Position numbers and translations under genes: made by a program. A stretch of 64,000 bases of DNA from Chinchilla lanigera (lineage: Eukaryota > Chordata > Mammalia > Rodentia > Chinchillidae): NCBI RefSeq assembly GCF_000276665.1, contig NW_004955417.1, forward strand, positions 19,084,973-19,148,972. The letters run 5' to 3'. The notes below the pieces were generated by a model. That model was not told the origin of the DNA, made no database searches, and saw only the letters and a list, made by a program, of their open reading frames with translations. Shown here piece by piece: positions 1 to 14,838 of the stretch (position 1 is the stretch's first letter; each line of letters opens with the position of its first letter).

Positions 1-136
1 TTGTCGCCTGTGAGTGACGTGTACTCAGATTTGTTACTAGCTAATAAAATCAGCTTTCCTAATGTATACACTCTCCTAATGAGAGTGATTTTCCAGCAGT
101 CAATTGGCCTAATCTAATAAAAATGATAGTTAACAC

Positions 137-300
137 TATTGAACACTTACTGTGTGACTGTGACAACTTCCCTGGTATTGTTTAATCCTCACAAAGATGC
201 TGAGTTAGTATTAATATCATCACTGTTTCTTGGTAGGGAACTAAGCATAGAGAGATTAAGTAACTTACCCAGTGTCACACAGCTAGTTAATGGCAAATAA
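137..300 (-). mobile_element. MIR SINE relic
   Basis: Reverse complement of the MIR core: tttaatcctcacaaagatg, then agagagattaagtaacttac and gtcacacagctagt. Confidence 0.85.
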
Positions 301-438
301 CTTCTCTATTATAAATTCCTAAGAATGATTCTGATTGGACAAAATGTAAACAAAATGGATCATATTCATTAAATGTATTGATGTGCTTAAGCATAATACA
401 TATATATGAATTGAATATTTGTTATATAAGATGCTTTA

Positions 439-534
439 GGGGCTAGGGATTTAGCTCAGCGGCATAATGCCTGCCTGGCAAGTACACGGTCGTGAGTTCA
501 ATTTCCAGCACTGGATTAAAAAAAAAAAAGAAAA
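439..534 (+). mobile_element. ID SINE (tRNA-derived) with 11-base TSD
   Basis: Typical ID body with A/B-box promoter remnants and an A-rich tail. The target duplication aagatgcttta is perfect at 428-438 and 535-545. It lies antisense to CSMD3. Confidence 0.92.
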
Positions 535-1287
535 AAGATGCTTTATGTGATGGTAGTTTATATATTTGCCTTTGTTTTGTTACTTGTGACAATTTTTATG
601 TTAAGGTCACTATATCATTTACATCAAAGTAACAAGTAACCATTTCTAATATGTCCAAATTAATGAAAGTATATGAATGAAAGTATAAATTACTTCTAAA
701 TAGTTCACAAAGAAATAAGATCTGATTAAATAATTATATAGGTATATAGTGTGTGTGTGTATGAATACATATTCATTTCAATATTTATGTTAAGGATTGT
801 ACTAAACAGTTCTCCAAAACTGAAATGTTATCATTTTAAAAGTAGAAGCAGCCTATTTACTGCTGTTTTATAGTCCTACTTTTCTTTACATCACAATGAG
901 GGTATTTTCTGTCATAAAATTCAGAAACTGGTAGGCTTTCCATGTGGTATACATTGATAATTTACTTACCTAGTTTTATACTGCTAACTATTAAATGTAG
1001 TTTAGTACTGTTTCACTTTTCTATTTTTTTGATTATGATATCTAATATGTACACAATTCTTTGCATTGGTAATGTTTTTAAGACAAATAACTAGAAGTGG
1101 AATTTCTGATTCATTTTCATTATTGAAACATATTTTTAAATTATTTAAAGTATTTAGCTTTGGACCTACTCAAAATATTATATAATAATATGCACTTGTA
1201 TTAATAAACATTTTTTAGCACATTCTCTACCATATCATGTACCATAATTTTTGTAGAATTTGTTACTTTGTCAAAAAAAGTTACATT

Positions 1288-1413
1288 CTTTTTGGGGGGT
1301 GGAGGGGGACCGAGTCTCACTATGTAGTGCAGACTGGCCTCGAACTCGTGGCAATCCTCCTACCTCAGCTTTCCAAGTGCTTAAATTACAGGCATGAGCC
1401 ACCACATCTGACT
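1288..1413 (-). mobile_element. B1 SINE remnant
   Basis: Reverse B1 with the actggcctcgaactc and ggcatgagccaccac motifs; the T/G-rich start corresponds to its tail. The overlapping plus-strand ORF is an artefact of the SINE. Confidence 0.88.
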
Positions 1414-3331
1414 AAAAACATTTCCTTCTTACTATTTGCTTTGCTCTACTGGTTGGTTAAGCAACTAAAATTATTTTATGTTTTTATTTTGGTTATGTTT
1501 CATGCTTCATATTCTGTGAAAATTTTTATATTTTATTGTAAAGTAAACTAATATAATAACAATACAAATCATTTGGAATAAAGAGATTAAATTTTCTTAA
1601 CTTCATATTTCTATTCTATTATGTGTAAGCATTTCCTTTCATAATTTTTCTCAGGAGAATAACATTTTCCAAAGCTCTGATGGACTATAATTTTAACTTT
1701 ATTTTTAACTATGAATTATATGATGCGTACTTGCTCATATTGCTTCAGAATCTATAGTCTAATATTTTATTGATTGTGCACTATTAAGCTGTATAAACAT
1801 GCAACTGCTTATATGATATTTTCCTTGTACCAGATTGCTACCAATTGTTGGTAGTTGGAAATAAGTAGATATAAAAGTTTATTCTCATGATATTTCCTAT
1901 TAAATTTACTTTCTTTAGAAAAATTATTCTTCGCAAGTAGTGTAATAAATCAATCAATAGATATAGTCTATGTATTTTATGTATTTTTACTAAATTACTC
2001 ATATTACAAATAAGTTTGCAATATTCTAAAATTCTACTTTTCCTGCAGAAACAGCAAAATTTCAAGTCACCATTTTAAGCACCGGTGAAACATGATGTGT
2101 GGATGTTAATTCATCATTTTCTGATTAGCAGTGCTCTGGAATTTATTCTATACATTTCTTTTGTTTTTTGCTTTTCTATATTTTCTACTCATATCTTTTG
2201 CTCATTTATCTACTGAAACTTGTTCATCTAAGTGATATTAATAGATTCCATTTATGAGAAAAATATTCATTATATTTGCTACAACTGAGCTTTCTCTTAT
2301 CTGGAATATAATGTCAATAAGGTAATGTCAACAGCAGTCTGCATTTCATCTCTAAAGTAGCTCATAGCTCATCTAATCAAGGTGCTGACTTAGATATCAC
2401 TCATATATAATGTTGCATGCACAATGATGCCTATAAAATCCTTCTGGAGATGTTGCTTTTGTTAAATAGTTTTAAAAAATAAAGTTGTCAGTCCAGTGTG
2501 CTGTAGTGTATTTTGTTGTAGCTGTGTTTTCTAACTCTTCTCCCTGCTTCAGCTAACTTGCAACTCTCAAGATCATTAGAATCCTTCGAATTAAAAACGA
2601 TAACTATCTTTCCTAGTATGTGGTCATTCATTTTAAACATAATTAAAATATTTTTAAAATAGAATCAATAAAAAACCACTCATATTTTATTGAGAACTAT
2701 TTTCTATTTACAAACTGATATGTTTAGTATTACCTCAAATTTGCTTTATAAATAGCATTGCAAGTTTATTCTTTGAAATTGAACAATCACAAATATACAA
2801 TTTAAACCACAAGAATAATTTTCAGCAACGTTTCACTCCTGGCCAAACTCTGGAAGGTATAATCATGCTAATTCTAAATCAATCTGAACAAACAGGCACT
2901 TTATTCAAACAATCTAAATCTGATCAATTCTAGTAACTACCAGTTGTACTGTACAAATACAAATTTTACTTTCCATCATGTTTCTATATTTTCTGTTCAT
3001 ATAAGCTTGGAAAGTAAGATACATACTGAAAGAACAATTTATTTTTCTCTACTATCTGCAATAAATATAAACCTTTTAATTTTTTACTTTTTAACTCTAA
3101 ATATATGTGATGTGGTAAGCAGCTTTTGTATACAATAACAATGAGAATTTTTAAATATAATTATTCCTTGTCAGTTCTGTTAAAGCATGGTGTCTCTAGA
3201 AGTAAAATACTACTCTTTTTATTTCATGGTTGAAAGCTGGAAAGGACCATTATCTTAGAAGCACTCCACTAAATTAGAATGCACATAAAATTCCAGGATT
3301 CTCAATGTATTTAGTTTCTGCATGAGATTAC

Positions 3332-3514
3332 CTTTGCATTCTGGCTGCCTTCCGGTCCAACTGCCATTGGCTAAACATGTTCTTTCTTCAGAGCCATGAA
3401 TGATATAACCCGTATCGCAAGCAAAACGTACAGTACTTTTAGTTCTGAAATCGCTCTCCTGTCTGGAACCATGACCTGGAGTACCCGGATCGCCACATGT
3501 GCCAGTAGCATCAC
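3332..3514 (-). CDS. CSMD3: CSMD3 exon: sushi domain, eighth of the tandem run (last in window)
   Basis: The 183-base exon encodes GDATGTCGDPGTPGHGSRQE, then TVRFACDTGYIIHGSEERTC and ends WTGRQPEC followed by a lysine. Four cysteines and the GSWTG tryptophan are present; NGS is a possible glycosylation site. The acceptor is CTTATCAG and the donor AAAG|GTAATC, phase 1-1. The next exon, with the remaining sushi domains, transmembrane segment and short tail, lies left of position 1. A different minus-strand frame overlaps this exon and gives an unrelated 94-residue ORF. Confidence 0.95.
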
Positions 3515-5558
3515 CTGATAAGCAGGAAAGTTCAAGTTAATTGATTTCAGTAAACATATAGTAAGTTCATGCTTTAAGCCATAATCTAGCAAGCATTTAT
3601 TTTTGTGCATGCTGTGTTCCGTTAACATGAGACTCTGAGTAAAATTATAATTCATATTTCCCCAGTGATTCCAGTAATAAAAAGTCTACTGATAAAGAAA
3701 AGAGTTGAGGAATGTGGTGTTGTTTTGCTTTTTATGATATTTGGGGACATCCAATAGGGTATAGGTATTTTATTAATATTTCAAGAAGCTAAGTGGTAAC
3801 AACATAGTAAATATACACCTGACAGACCTGCAGGCTCAAAATAAAACTAAAATCAAAATCTGGATTCTACAATTTATATTTTTCCTTCTCTGATTTTCCT
3901 AATTACTGATAATTGTTTTATGGTTGTTACCGTAGAACTGTGCAGTGCCTTGTAACTCTTCAGATAGCCTAACATTTTTCCTTGATTTTCTCTACCAGAG
4001 ACTACTGACCAACAATCAATAGGATGCATATTTTCATATATGAAAGCACACAGATAAATGACAAAGCATCAAAAATTAGAAACTTAATTTTTAGTAAAGA
4101 TTTCGTTCAGTTTCTTATTTCATTGTTGAAAATTTACTCAGTCTCAGTGATTTTCTCACATCGTAAATATCTGTAATCAAAGGTGGCTTAGTGTTAGTAT
4201 TTATTGAGATGGGAGGGAGAGGAGAGAGAGCGGGAAGACAGGGTAGTTGAATACATAAGCACCCAATATGCTGTCTTTCTAGATGGCACTTTTTTTAACT
4301 TCGACAGCTTTTCCAAAAGCTCTTTGTTATGTGGAATTCTTCCTTGCATCTCATTATCATGCACTGAAATTTTAATAACCACATGAAATTTTAAGGCAGG
4401 TATTTCACTTTTAACCAGTTACACACATTTTGTTTAATTCGCTAGCAAGTTGTTAAAGCACTGGTGTCTGTGTGTATATGAGCATGTGCTTGTGTGTTTT
4501 TTATATAATCAGTTCTCTGAGGTTATTGTTCTGAATTACTCAAAGACTGGAAGTCTCATGAAAGTCATTTTTCTGATCACATTTTTAAATGATAACTTTA
4601 AAAATTTGTTGACTGAGTGTAAACTACCAGTTACTTCTCAGAAATTAACCAACAATTACAAAAACATTTGGTACCAGAGTAACCATCTCAAAAATTATCC
4701 CTTTAAAAGCAAAACAAACTACCAATAAAAGGAAAAACAACTACTAGTAAGTTACCAGCAGGATCTCCACATGAGTAAAACAATTTAAAATTAACGACGT
4801 ATAAATGAAAACTAACAGGCAGAAAAATAAGCAAAATATCTATTTAATGGGTAATAATAAATAGTATCAACTAGAGAATCATATTACATCTAAATTTTAA
4901 ATTATATTGCTAAAGACAAGTATTCGGTTAATCATCTTAGAAAAAATTCATGGAATACTCTCAACAGATTCTTAATTAAAATATCTTAAATATTAATTTA
5001 TTCAAAGATAACTACTGAGGTTGTAAAAAACTCCAAAATTTTATGTTGCCTTTTAGTAATATACAAAGTTAGGACATGAACATCTTTTATAAATCTTGTT
5101 AGGTTGTCTAATTCCAAACATTTATTTTTAATTATGCTGCTAAGTAATCAATTGCTTAGAAAGTTAAACAGAAAAACAATAGTCTGACAGAAAATCATTG
5201 CCTTCTGAGAAAACTGTATTTTATATCTACAAAAATATAATAGCTACTTAACCTGAAGCAGTTTCATTTTTATTTAAAAAAAAATGCACTTCACGCAGGG
5301 TAGCATCCTAAAGCTCTGTAACTCCTTCCATTACACACTACACAGTTCAAAGTATTCACCTGTAATAATTTATCTGGAGATCAGTGTTAATTTGCCTCAG
5401 ATTTACATCTCTTAAAATATTCCTAATAATGTGCAAGTAAAGTTTCAACTTCTCTCACAGAATTTTTACAAAAGAAATGTATTACTTCTTTAGATTTTGT
5501 TTATGTATTCATAATGGTGTGATTTCCAACACGCATTGTGCAGTTTCCAAAGTGGTAC
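3515..5558 (-). other. CSMD3: CSMD3 intron between sushi exons
   Basis: 2.0 kb, AT-rich. A short purine-rich patch lies at about 4206-4244. I see no recognisable repeat or conserved element otherwise. Confidence 0.85.
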
Positions 5559-5732
5559 CTGAACAGTGAGGCTGTGAGCCGCTCCAGTGCCCGTTCAACT
5601 GGCACGTCCTCGATGACAGGCCGAGAAGGGAGCGCTTTCCCGTGCAGGTATAGTGAACGGTAGACCCGAAAGTATACTTCTCGCCAGACAGGACTGCATT
5701 AGGAGGAACGCCGGGGTGTCCACAGTCAACCA
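5559..5732 (-). CDS. CSMD3: CSMD3 exon: sushi domain, seventh of the tandem run
   Basis: The 174-base exon encodes MVDCGHPGVPPNAVLSGEKY and ends WSGSQPHCSG. Four cysteines (VDC, YTC, RTC, PHC) and the GHWSGS motif are intact. The acceptor is ATTGTAG and the donor TCAG|GTACCA, phase 1-1; the leading methionine is real but internal (A|TG). By my count 37 of 58 codons end in G or C and CpGs are frequent, so this exon shares, more weakly, the compositional shift seen at 25366-25554. Confidence 0.95.
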
Positions 5733-7753
5733 CTACAATACATAATTATTGAATATAAAATTTTTTTATATCTCCTATCGAACAACCTGAACGAACTTGT
5801 TTATAAAACAATGAGGAAATAAATATTCTACACAACATTGAAAAATTTCAGAAAATTAAGATCTCTCCATGAAAGTTGCCTTTTTTTTTTTTTTAAATTT
5901 AAAGCAGGTTCTCACTATTTAGTTCAGGCTGATCTTGAACTTGTTCATGTACCCCAGGCTGGCCTTGAACTCATGGGCATTCTCCTGCCTCAGCCTCTTG
6001 AGTGCTGGGACTACACGTATGCACCACCAGGCCCAAGAGTTGGATTTCTGAGTTTATATGAAGTTTACAGTTCTAGGAGCTTTTGTGTTAATCTAGTCAT
6101 CCTAGCAATGAGTTCAAAAGAAAGTGATAAATAAGCATAAAACTATTAAAATGATTATGACAAGTCCTTGGCATTTGTGATTATGTGCCTGCACATGTGT
6201 ATAGTTGGGTATGAAGTGTGTATGTGGGTATGACAAGGACACACAAATGAGGGAGAGGAGTGGGACTGGCTAAGTAAGGGTACAAGAAGCCATGTAGAAC
6301 TCAAAGTGAGGCCCTGCAGAAATCATGAAGAGTTTTGAGAGTAAAGGAGACAGAATGAAGACAGATATATGCTTCATAAGCAAAATTATAAGCTAGTGTC
6401 ATTCCATGACCAGTATCTTATGCAAAGAAAATATTCAGTAGCTTGTCATCTAAAATGCTGCTAAGTATACAATATTATAAGTTAAAAGATTATGGAGTAT
6501 TTTTCAGTACCTAGCAGTAGGTAGGGTGAACAGTGAATGCCCCCTTCTAAATGGACTTGGAAACTAAACAATGAAATATGTGTCTAGAATATCAAACAGC
6601 ATATTATGGGAAGACAAATTCACTAAAACTTTTGAATAGATGGCACACTATCAAAAAGTATTATAGGAAATAAAAAGACAAAAAATAGAGTTAAGAAAAT
6701 ATGAAGAACTTTAGGATTATATAGCCTATAAAAAGATTCCTAAATGTAATGAAATCGCTACACAAAGCTGTGTAAGTGAACGACTCCATTACACTAATCT
6801 ACTGAAACAATAGGTCTCAAATACCAAGTCAGTCTACTAAATAATTTGCATGAAATAGGAAATTTTATGGACACAGTACAAAATTTTTGTATCTTTGTTA
6901 ATCTACCAGTGTTGTCACTAACTTTTACAAAAATCCACCTCATGAATGTAAAGGAAATACCTCTGAATAAAACATTATTGTAAAATAGTCTTACAATGGA
7001 GCAGTTTAATATAACCAAAAATTAGTTGTGTGGTGATTTCTTGGTAAGTCTTCATTTTGTAAAGTTATTCTCTTTTCTCTCACATCAAAGTTTCCCAAAG
7101 TCTTTCAGTTTGAGATTTGTCAGTTGACTAAAACTCCAGAATTTATCCACCTCTGTCTTTACCAAATTTTGTTTTATTTCTTTTACATTATTTTTCTTAC
7201 TGTACATTTTAATTATATGTATTTCTACTAAAATTTATTTCTACAACTCCTAAAACAACATATCACAAAGTAGCTTCATGCAATGCTCACTGACTTGAAA
7301 GGTGTGTGCCTTAATAATCGTGTCTGTATATGATGACTATTGAACATCCATAGATTTTAAGTAACATCTTTGTTGAAATACCCAAGTATTCTGAAGCAAT
7401 GATTGTTCCTTACCATAAGATTTATTTTACCTCAAATAAAATTTTAAATATTAACAAAAATAAAAATATGCTTGCTCCTTAAGCACATTAATAAACGTTA
7501 TAGCATATAAAATCTACTTGCTTTCATAGTCTATTTGCTCTCTTAAAACTCAAAATTAGAGATGACAGAGAAATATTTAACACATTAATGCTAAGAAAGA
7601 TGGCAATTGAATGTTTTGGCAAATATGGGGAAGTGTAGTTTCAAAAACAAGAAGACAATTAATTCTGATACATAGCTCTAGCTATGTTATAAAGACATTA
7701 AACATTCATATTGCTTCCATAATATTTAGGAATAATTCACATTATCTACTTAC
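5733..7753 (-). other. CSMD3: CSMD3 intron between sushi exons
   Basis: 2.0 kb containing one minus-strand B1 at 5881-6034 and a degenerate TG/TATG-rich patch near 6180-6235. Nothing else recognised. Confidence 0.85.
5881..6034 (-). mobile_element. B1 SINE with internal duplication
   Basis: Reverse B1 in which the ggctggccttgaactc segment occurs twice (about 5928-5943 and 5958-5974), the mark of a long B1 type. T12 run at 5881 is the tail. Confidence 0.88.
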
Positions 7754-7939
7754 TGATACATTCTGGTAAAGGTTTGTCCCACTGTCCATTTGGTTGACAT
7801 ATCAAAACTGAAGATCCAAATAAAAAGTATCCAGGATTGCAGTCATAAAATACCACAGTGCCATAGGTGAAATTTCCATGTTCTATTTTACTTTCTCTTT
7901 TGGAGTTGGCTGGAATTCCAGGATCGGAACAGTTGACCA
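7754..7939 (-). CDS. CSMD3: CSMD3 exon: sushi domain, sixth of the tandem run
   Basis: The 186-base exon reads VVNCSDPGIPANSKRESKIE and ends WDKPLPECI. Four cysteines are at VNC, YDC, LIC and PEC, with the GQWDKP tryptophan. NCS and NFT are possible glycosylation sites. The acceptor is TCTTTAG and the donor ATCA|GTAAGT, phase 1-1. The apparent start MVNCS of the longest open frame uses an ATG formed across the acceptor and is not a translation start; the true codon at the junction is G|TG (valine). Confidence 0.95.
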
Positions 7940-8956
<1,017 letters not shown>

Positions 8957-10033
8957 TTAGCTCTCAATCATCACCTGACAATGAAGCTTAGTCATTTCAA
9001 TCCAGGCAGAAACTGCACCTTATCTGTTGACATTCAGGTAAAGTATTTGTACTAATACAAAGGAACAAACTGCATTAAAATAATACAAATAATATATTAG
9101 CAAGATAAATACATTAGTAAAATGAATTACTTAAAATTGTGAGCTTTACCTAAGTAACCCTAGATAGTAAAGCTTCATAGGACCACTTCCCTTCTCTTTT
9201 TGTATATAAATGTAAAATTTCAAGGAAATCTGGGGAATGACTGAAGTTCTAGTCACTAGTTAATAGCACCAAGTACCAAATTGAACAACTTGTCTTTTTC
9301 TAGTTTAAGAACTAAAGGTACCTGAAGACATAATCTTCTGTACTTACTTCTATAACTGTTTCTCAAATATTATTTACACAATCAATTTTATGAATAACAC
9401 TTGACAAGCAAACATAATACACAATGACTCACACGCAGCACAAGACTTCTCAATAATATTTGGAGGTATGAGTATTGCTACTCCTCAAACCAATTAAATC
9501 TCACTGGTTTCTTTGCTTCATTATTGATATTTGATAATTTCACACAATTTTGCTTGGAAATCACATTCTCAGATGAATTACTTAGAAACTTTCAATGTTA
9601 CAGTCCTACTGTAAATTTTATGGAGTGCTGCATCTCCCTAAACACTGTATTTCTATAAGTCTTTTATCACATTCTTTCTCTCTATTAATCAGAGCAACTC
9701 TGGCAGCAGTGGTTTATTATTGGGCACAGTGAAAGACCACAGTAACTTTTAGTACTTTCAAAATGACCCCAAGAACAATTATTGTGCAGCTGTATTTTTA
9801 ATGTCAGCCTACTCATCTAGAAATTTAACAACATCTAATCTTCTTTAAAATTATCAGTAGAGAAACAGGTCTTACTCAAAGGGCCAATTTTCATTTATAG
9901 CCTCAATTATTCACCAGGAGAAAAACAGTGGTATTAGGTGGTTATGCCTGAATATAAATAAAAAGTAAAATACCTAGGGAAAATCCAAGCAGGATGTTTA
10001 TATCCATATGTCATCAGATAATCCAGAAAACTG

Positions 10034-10034
<1 letters not shown>

Positions 10035-10064
<30 letters not shown>
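10035..10064. repeat. TG microsatellite
   Basis: About 15 uninterrupted TG units. Confidence 0.97.
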
Positions 10065-10544
10065 CTTAGAAACATGATTTTGTTAACTATAAGCCTTACC
10101 CTGTTATCACAACACACAGAAGTATTTTTCATGAAATTAGGATTCTAATAAATCTTGGTAGGTTGTATCAAAAATTGACAAGGAAGGAATTTATCAATAT
10201 GAGCTAAATTAGTCATATATTAAGTAAATATGTCCTATACACCTACATTTAAATATCACATATTAACTTCCACAATCTCTATCATTGTTCTATGATGTTA
10301 TAATTATGACATATTCACAATACTTATTGTTATCTATTAAACAAGCATTTTAATATGGTAATAATTCAGGATGGAATTTTAAAAGAGAGAAAAAAAGAAA
10401 TGCATGTATATCTGATTTGTATGAGTCAACATAGGATACATTATGGTCTGAAATAATGTGTACTTCTGAGCATTGGATGAAGTAAGAAAATGTAATGGAG
10501 TTATCATTATTCAATTACAGTTGTACTTTTCAAATATAGTTCAT

Positions 10545-11060
10545 AAGGAACACAGGATGCACCAGAGCCAGCAGGCTTGATTCTTCCACTTAGTAACAAA
10601 ATGCATTCGTGGGAGGCTTCCTTCCTCATGGACTCATTGAAGCCGGAGCTGTACAAGCGAATGTGACCGCTGTCCGATCATCACCAGAAACCCAGCTGCA
10701 TAAGGTCCTGGGAGAGTAAGAGTTCCGGGTACCCCTTCGGGGTACACAGCTAATGGGATTGAATGGTCTCCCAACACACAAGAGAAGTCTGAAAACTCAC
10801 AGCGGTTAGGACAGAAGCCAAGCAAATGTCTCCTCCCCAACTGGAATTCACAACAGCTGATCTGACTGAGAGCTTCCCCTGGACGGGGTCAGAGGAGGTG
10901 ATGAGCCTGGGGCCCCCAAGTAGTAGAGCTCTTACCAGCCCTGAGTTTGGTTCTGGACACCCCCGCCAAGGTAAGAAAGAGCAAATTCTGTCCACTGGGA
11001 AGCACTTCAGAGGATAAATGTCCTTCCCTGTGAGGGTCAATAAGTGACCACCATTCTTAT
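10545..11060. other. Unidentified GC-rich segment
   Basis: About 0.5 kb with clearly higher G+C than the surrounding intron. Open frames exist on both strands (for example 10750-11040 minus and 10826-11017 plus) but show no known domain and no CSMD3 module. It could be an old processed pseudogene or an LTR of a family I do not know. No poly-A tail or target duplication was found. Confidence 0.4.
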
Positions 11061-11120
11061 CAAAGAGACAAATTCCCTTTTGGATCGAGTCTTGTTACTC
11101 TCACTTTACCTAATCCATGG

Positions 11121-11183
11121 TTAGTGATGTTATCTCAAAGTCCATTTTACGATATTAGTGATATTATCTCAAAGTCCATTTTA
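11121..11183. repeat. Tandem duplication, 34-base period
   Basis: ttagtgatgttatctcaaag... at 11121-11150 recurs at 11155-11183 with one change. Confidence 0.92.
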
Positions 11184-12299
11184 TTTTTCATATATGAATT
11201 CATATCTAGATTAAAAAATGCATAGATATTTGTTGAAAAGCCAAGATCTCTTCTAAAAGGATATGTAGTGCATGGAGTTTTAAATAACAGAGAGCTTGAA
11301 CATAAACTTATAAATTATTTTTAAAATATTTCAATCATTTATGACAAAGCATGATAGCTACATTATTTCATAATATGATGGCTTTTAAAGCAAAGCAAGG
11401 CATGAAAGAAACTGTCAGTGAGGCATTGGTTGATTAGCTTTTATGTCTATATGTGTTTTCATGAGAAACTACAATGAAGATATCAATATGTAATACAATA
11501 AGCATTGTTAATTCCCTACCACTCTGTTTGTAACTCTGTAATGTCTGTACCGATCCTATGCTATTTTGTAAAATGTTGTCGGTCTGTTAGTATTTTCCTC
11601 CTTTTATTTCTAAAATAAAAAAAAAAAGCAAAGCAAGGCCATGCCACTACAGTACAGACTTTTATGTATTTGCTTTCTTTATAAAGGAAGTGTAGTCCTG
11701 AGAGTGATTTGGACCAGCTCACATAATTAGCCGTGGAGCTGAAAGAACGGTGGTCCTTCATATATTCTCGGATGACTTTTTCCTCATTAATTACACTTCA
11801 TCAGAAGTTGATTTGGTGTGATAACTATAGAGTGCCAATTATTAGAAAGCATTTTTCTATCACAAGTATTTCCTGCTATGCAAAGCTTTGTGGTGTCATC
11901 CAACAAGATGTTGAGACTGTCGCCCCAGGAAGTCAGGACATTGAAGTCCTTATGATTAACAATGTTGAGAAGCACCGGCGGAGCACATGCACTTATAAAT
12001 ATTATATGTTAAATATCAAGGAGATGAATTTAATTTTTATTTGTATTTTCTTTATGGAAATATATTAAATTTTCTATTATAATAATTCTGATATTTTCCT
12101 CCACTTCCCCTATATGATTTTAAAGATTCCTGAACACATTCCAGTTTAAAGGGTACTACGCAGCATTATATAGAAATGGATCATAGAGATCTCATTTATG
12201 CTAAGATATTTTTAAGATATAAATATATTTCTTTGCCTAGGAAAGCAGTTATTCACGGTACCATGAGAGCAGAGGCCTGGAATCCTTTCGCCGTGCTTA

Positions 12300-12479
<180 letters not shown>

Positions 12480-12779
12480 TTAAATGGTGAAAATAATACT
12501 GTTAGTATATTATTGTTGTCTGTATATTTATACACACGTGTAGCTTTACTAGGCTTTTAAAATTCACTTTGCAAAGGAATTCAGATAATTCAAAGAATTA
12601 TATGACATAAAGGTAACTATAAGATGCTTTGCAAAGCACCAAGGATTTGGAAATTAAAAGGCACTACTGATACAGATCTAGAAGAATTTATAAAGCATTT
12701 CATTTATAAAAATGAAAATATAAGATAGCAATGTTTGATAAATATGGACAAAGCAATACTTAGCAAATAATGTATAGGG

Positions 12780-14420
12780 TTAAGTGTTCTCTTATGAAAT
12801 AAAAAGACTCAAAATTCCATTTTAAAGATCGGAAAGACAGGAGCAAAATAAAAAAGTAGACGGAAGAAAATACTTAAGACAATTACAGATACCAAAAAAG
12901 CAAAAATACCTAATACCATAAATTCAGGCAAAAATTCTTTCTTATAAAATAGTACCAAAATCCTTAAGCTCCTAATTAACCTTATCAACACACAAAAAAG
13001 GGAAGACAAAATTACTAGGAAGAGGAATAAGTGAACTGATAGTAGCTTAAGGCCCGTAGAGACTAAAAGGATAAGAGAACATTGAGACTAGCTTTATGCC
13101 AATATATTATAAGAGGTCAGAAGAAAAGGACAAACTATTTTTAATGCACTGGTGGGAAAAAAATTAAAAATACAATTAAAAATAAACAATTTAACTTGTA
13201 ATATTGAAAGTTTCTGGGTAATAAATTTAGTATTAAATGTACAGGCTCTCTGTGTTAATACTACAAAATATTATTACTGTAAACATTTAAATATCTAAAT
13301 AAATGAATAAATATATGATGTTTGTAGATCAGATAATTCAATATTGTTAGGTGCCAATTTTCCCCAAACTGATCTACAGATTCAATGCAATCCTGATCAC
13401 AAACTCACCATATATTTTTGTTAGAATTTAGCAGATTAATTCTAAAAGTTTTCTGAAGTTTAAAAGAATTAGATACATGATCTCAAGTCCTATTCTGACA
13501 TTCTGCAACAAATATTGCAAACGTCATTCTAGGAAAACAAGCAGCAAATTTTAATTCTACAACATGAAAAAAGTTAAACATTTATAAATAAAAGCTAGCA
13601 TTATAAAGTTTCTGGGGAAAACATGATAGAAAGCCTTTATGACTGACAATCCAGCAAAAGTTTCCTAAATTAAACTTATAAAACAACCAGAAAGGAAGAC
13701 AGAGAAATAGACTTAACCAAAGTTTGAAATTCCTGTTCATCAAAAGACACTATTTTAAAAAATGAATAAACATGTTAGATTAGAAGGGAATATCCACAGA
13801 ACACATAAATATGAAGGTCTTCCAATCAGAGCTTGCAAAACTACAATTCATAGTTAAAATGTAACTCAAAATATGATACATGAAAATATCACAAAAAATT
13901 TGGAAATAGCTCATAAGTCCATAAAACTGTGTCAAGCATCAGAAGTATGAAACAATACAAACGAAAATCTCATATAGGAAGAAACCAAACTTCTCCTTGT
14001 CATTCCCTTCCTAAACACTCAAGAGAAAGAGCATAGTACAGAAAGAAATGTTCAGAGCAAGTTTGTTCACAGGAGGGCAAAACTGAATAATGCTCTGGTG
14101 TCCACCAAGAAGAGAATGACTGATGCATGCCGTCTTCATAGAATGGAACTTTATTCAGCAATAAAGAGAATGTGTTACACGTTCAATATGGATGAGGGAG
14201 GATGAAAGAAATCTTACAAAAATAGTCCATAATTCAGGATTCTACTACTATAAATTTCTAGAACAGGAAATATGTGATGAAAATATTATATAAGAAAAAA
14301 TATGGTGAAAAAATTCTAATAGCTATTGCCCCAGAATGAGGAAGAAGACGGTTGTAGACTTGTAGCACCATGAGGAAACTTAGTGAAGTAATGGTCACGT
14401 TCTGTGTTGAGTCAGACAGA
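12780..14420 (+). mobile_element. Decayed L1 fragment (ORF2 to 3' UTR)
   Basis: Motifs of L1 ORF2 appear in order: gctttatgccaatatatta, acagattcaatgcaatcctg, ggaactttattcagcaataa, then a 3'-UTR-like gtgaagtaatggtcacgttc. Stops and deletions are everywhere, so it is inactive. Left boundary is approximate. It lies antisense to CSMD3. Confidence 0.8.
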
Positions 14421-14424
14421 AGTA

Positions 14425-14838
14425 CGTCTTACGGCGTGTGTCTAAATGTCTCCCCAAAGCTTCATGTAGTCATAGGGCTTTTTTAGAAGTGGTTGAATCT
14501 AGAGTGTGTGATACTGGGATTAGGCGTGTGTGGTTAGGAACTCAGTCCACTGATTGATTTGGCATTAGTAGCTAGGATTAAGTGAGTGAGTGCTACACCT
14601 GCACTAGGATAGGTAGCCTTCATACAGTATAAAGGACACAAAAAGTCTTGTCTCCCCATCTACTTGTTTTTGCTCCCTTGTGGACACTATGGACTGTTCC
14701 CCCTTTGCCAAAGCACCATGCTTTGGAGCCAGCCAATTACGGACTGAAGCCTCTACAAACTGTGAGCTAAATCAACTCTTCCTCCTTTCACTTTGGGTGT
14801 TGGATATTGTCCTAGCAATAAGAAAAGTAACTAAGATA
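14425..14838 (+). mobile_element. MaLR-type solo LTR
   Basis: Shares the plan of the LTR at 36384-36726: tctccccaaagcttcatg, a gagtgtgtgatac segment, ctttggagccagcc, ctctacaaactgtgagct and a final gtaactaagata. Ends are somewhat decayed, and I found no target duplication. Confidence 0.75.

Larger units (their letters stand above)
1..3331 (-). other. CSMD3: CSMD3 intron (3' side of window), AT-rich
   Basis: Holds a MIR relic near 137-300, an ID SINE at 439-534 and a B1 remnant at 1288-1413. The rest is AT-rich sequence without a coding frame resembling a known protein. Confidence 0.85.

Noticed and set aside
10750..11040. Possible extra CSMD3 exon in the GC-rich segment
   Set aside because: It contains no CUB or sushi pattern, and the exons at 12305 and 8916 already join in frame with continuous domain order.
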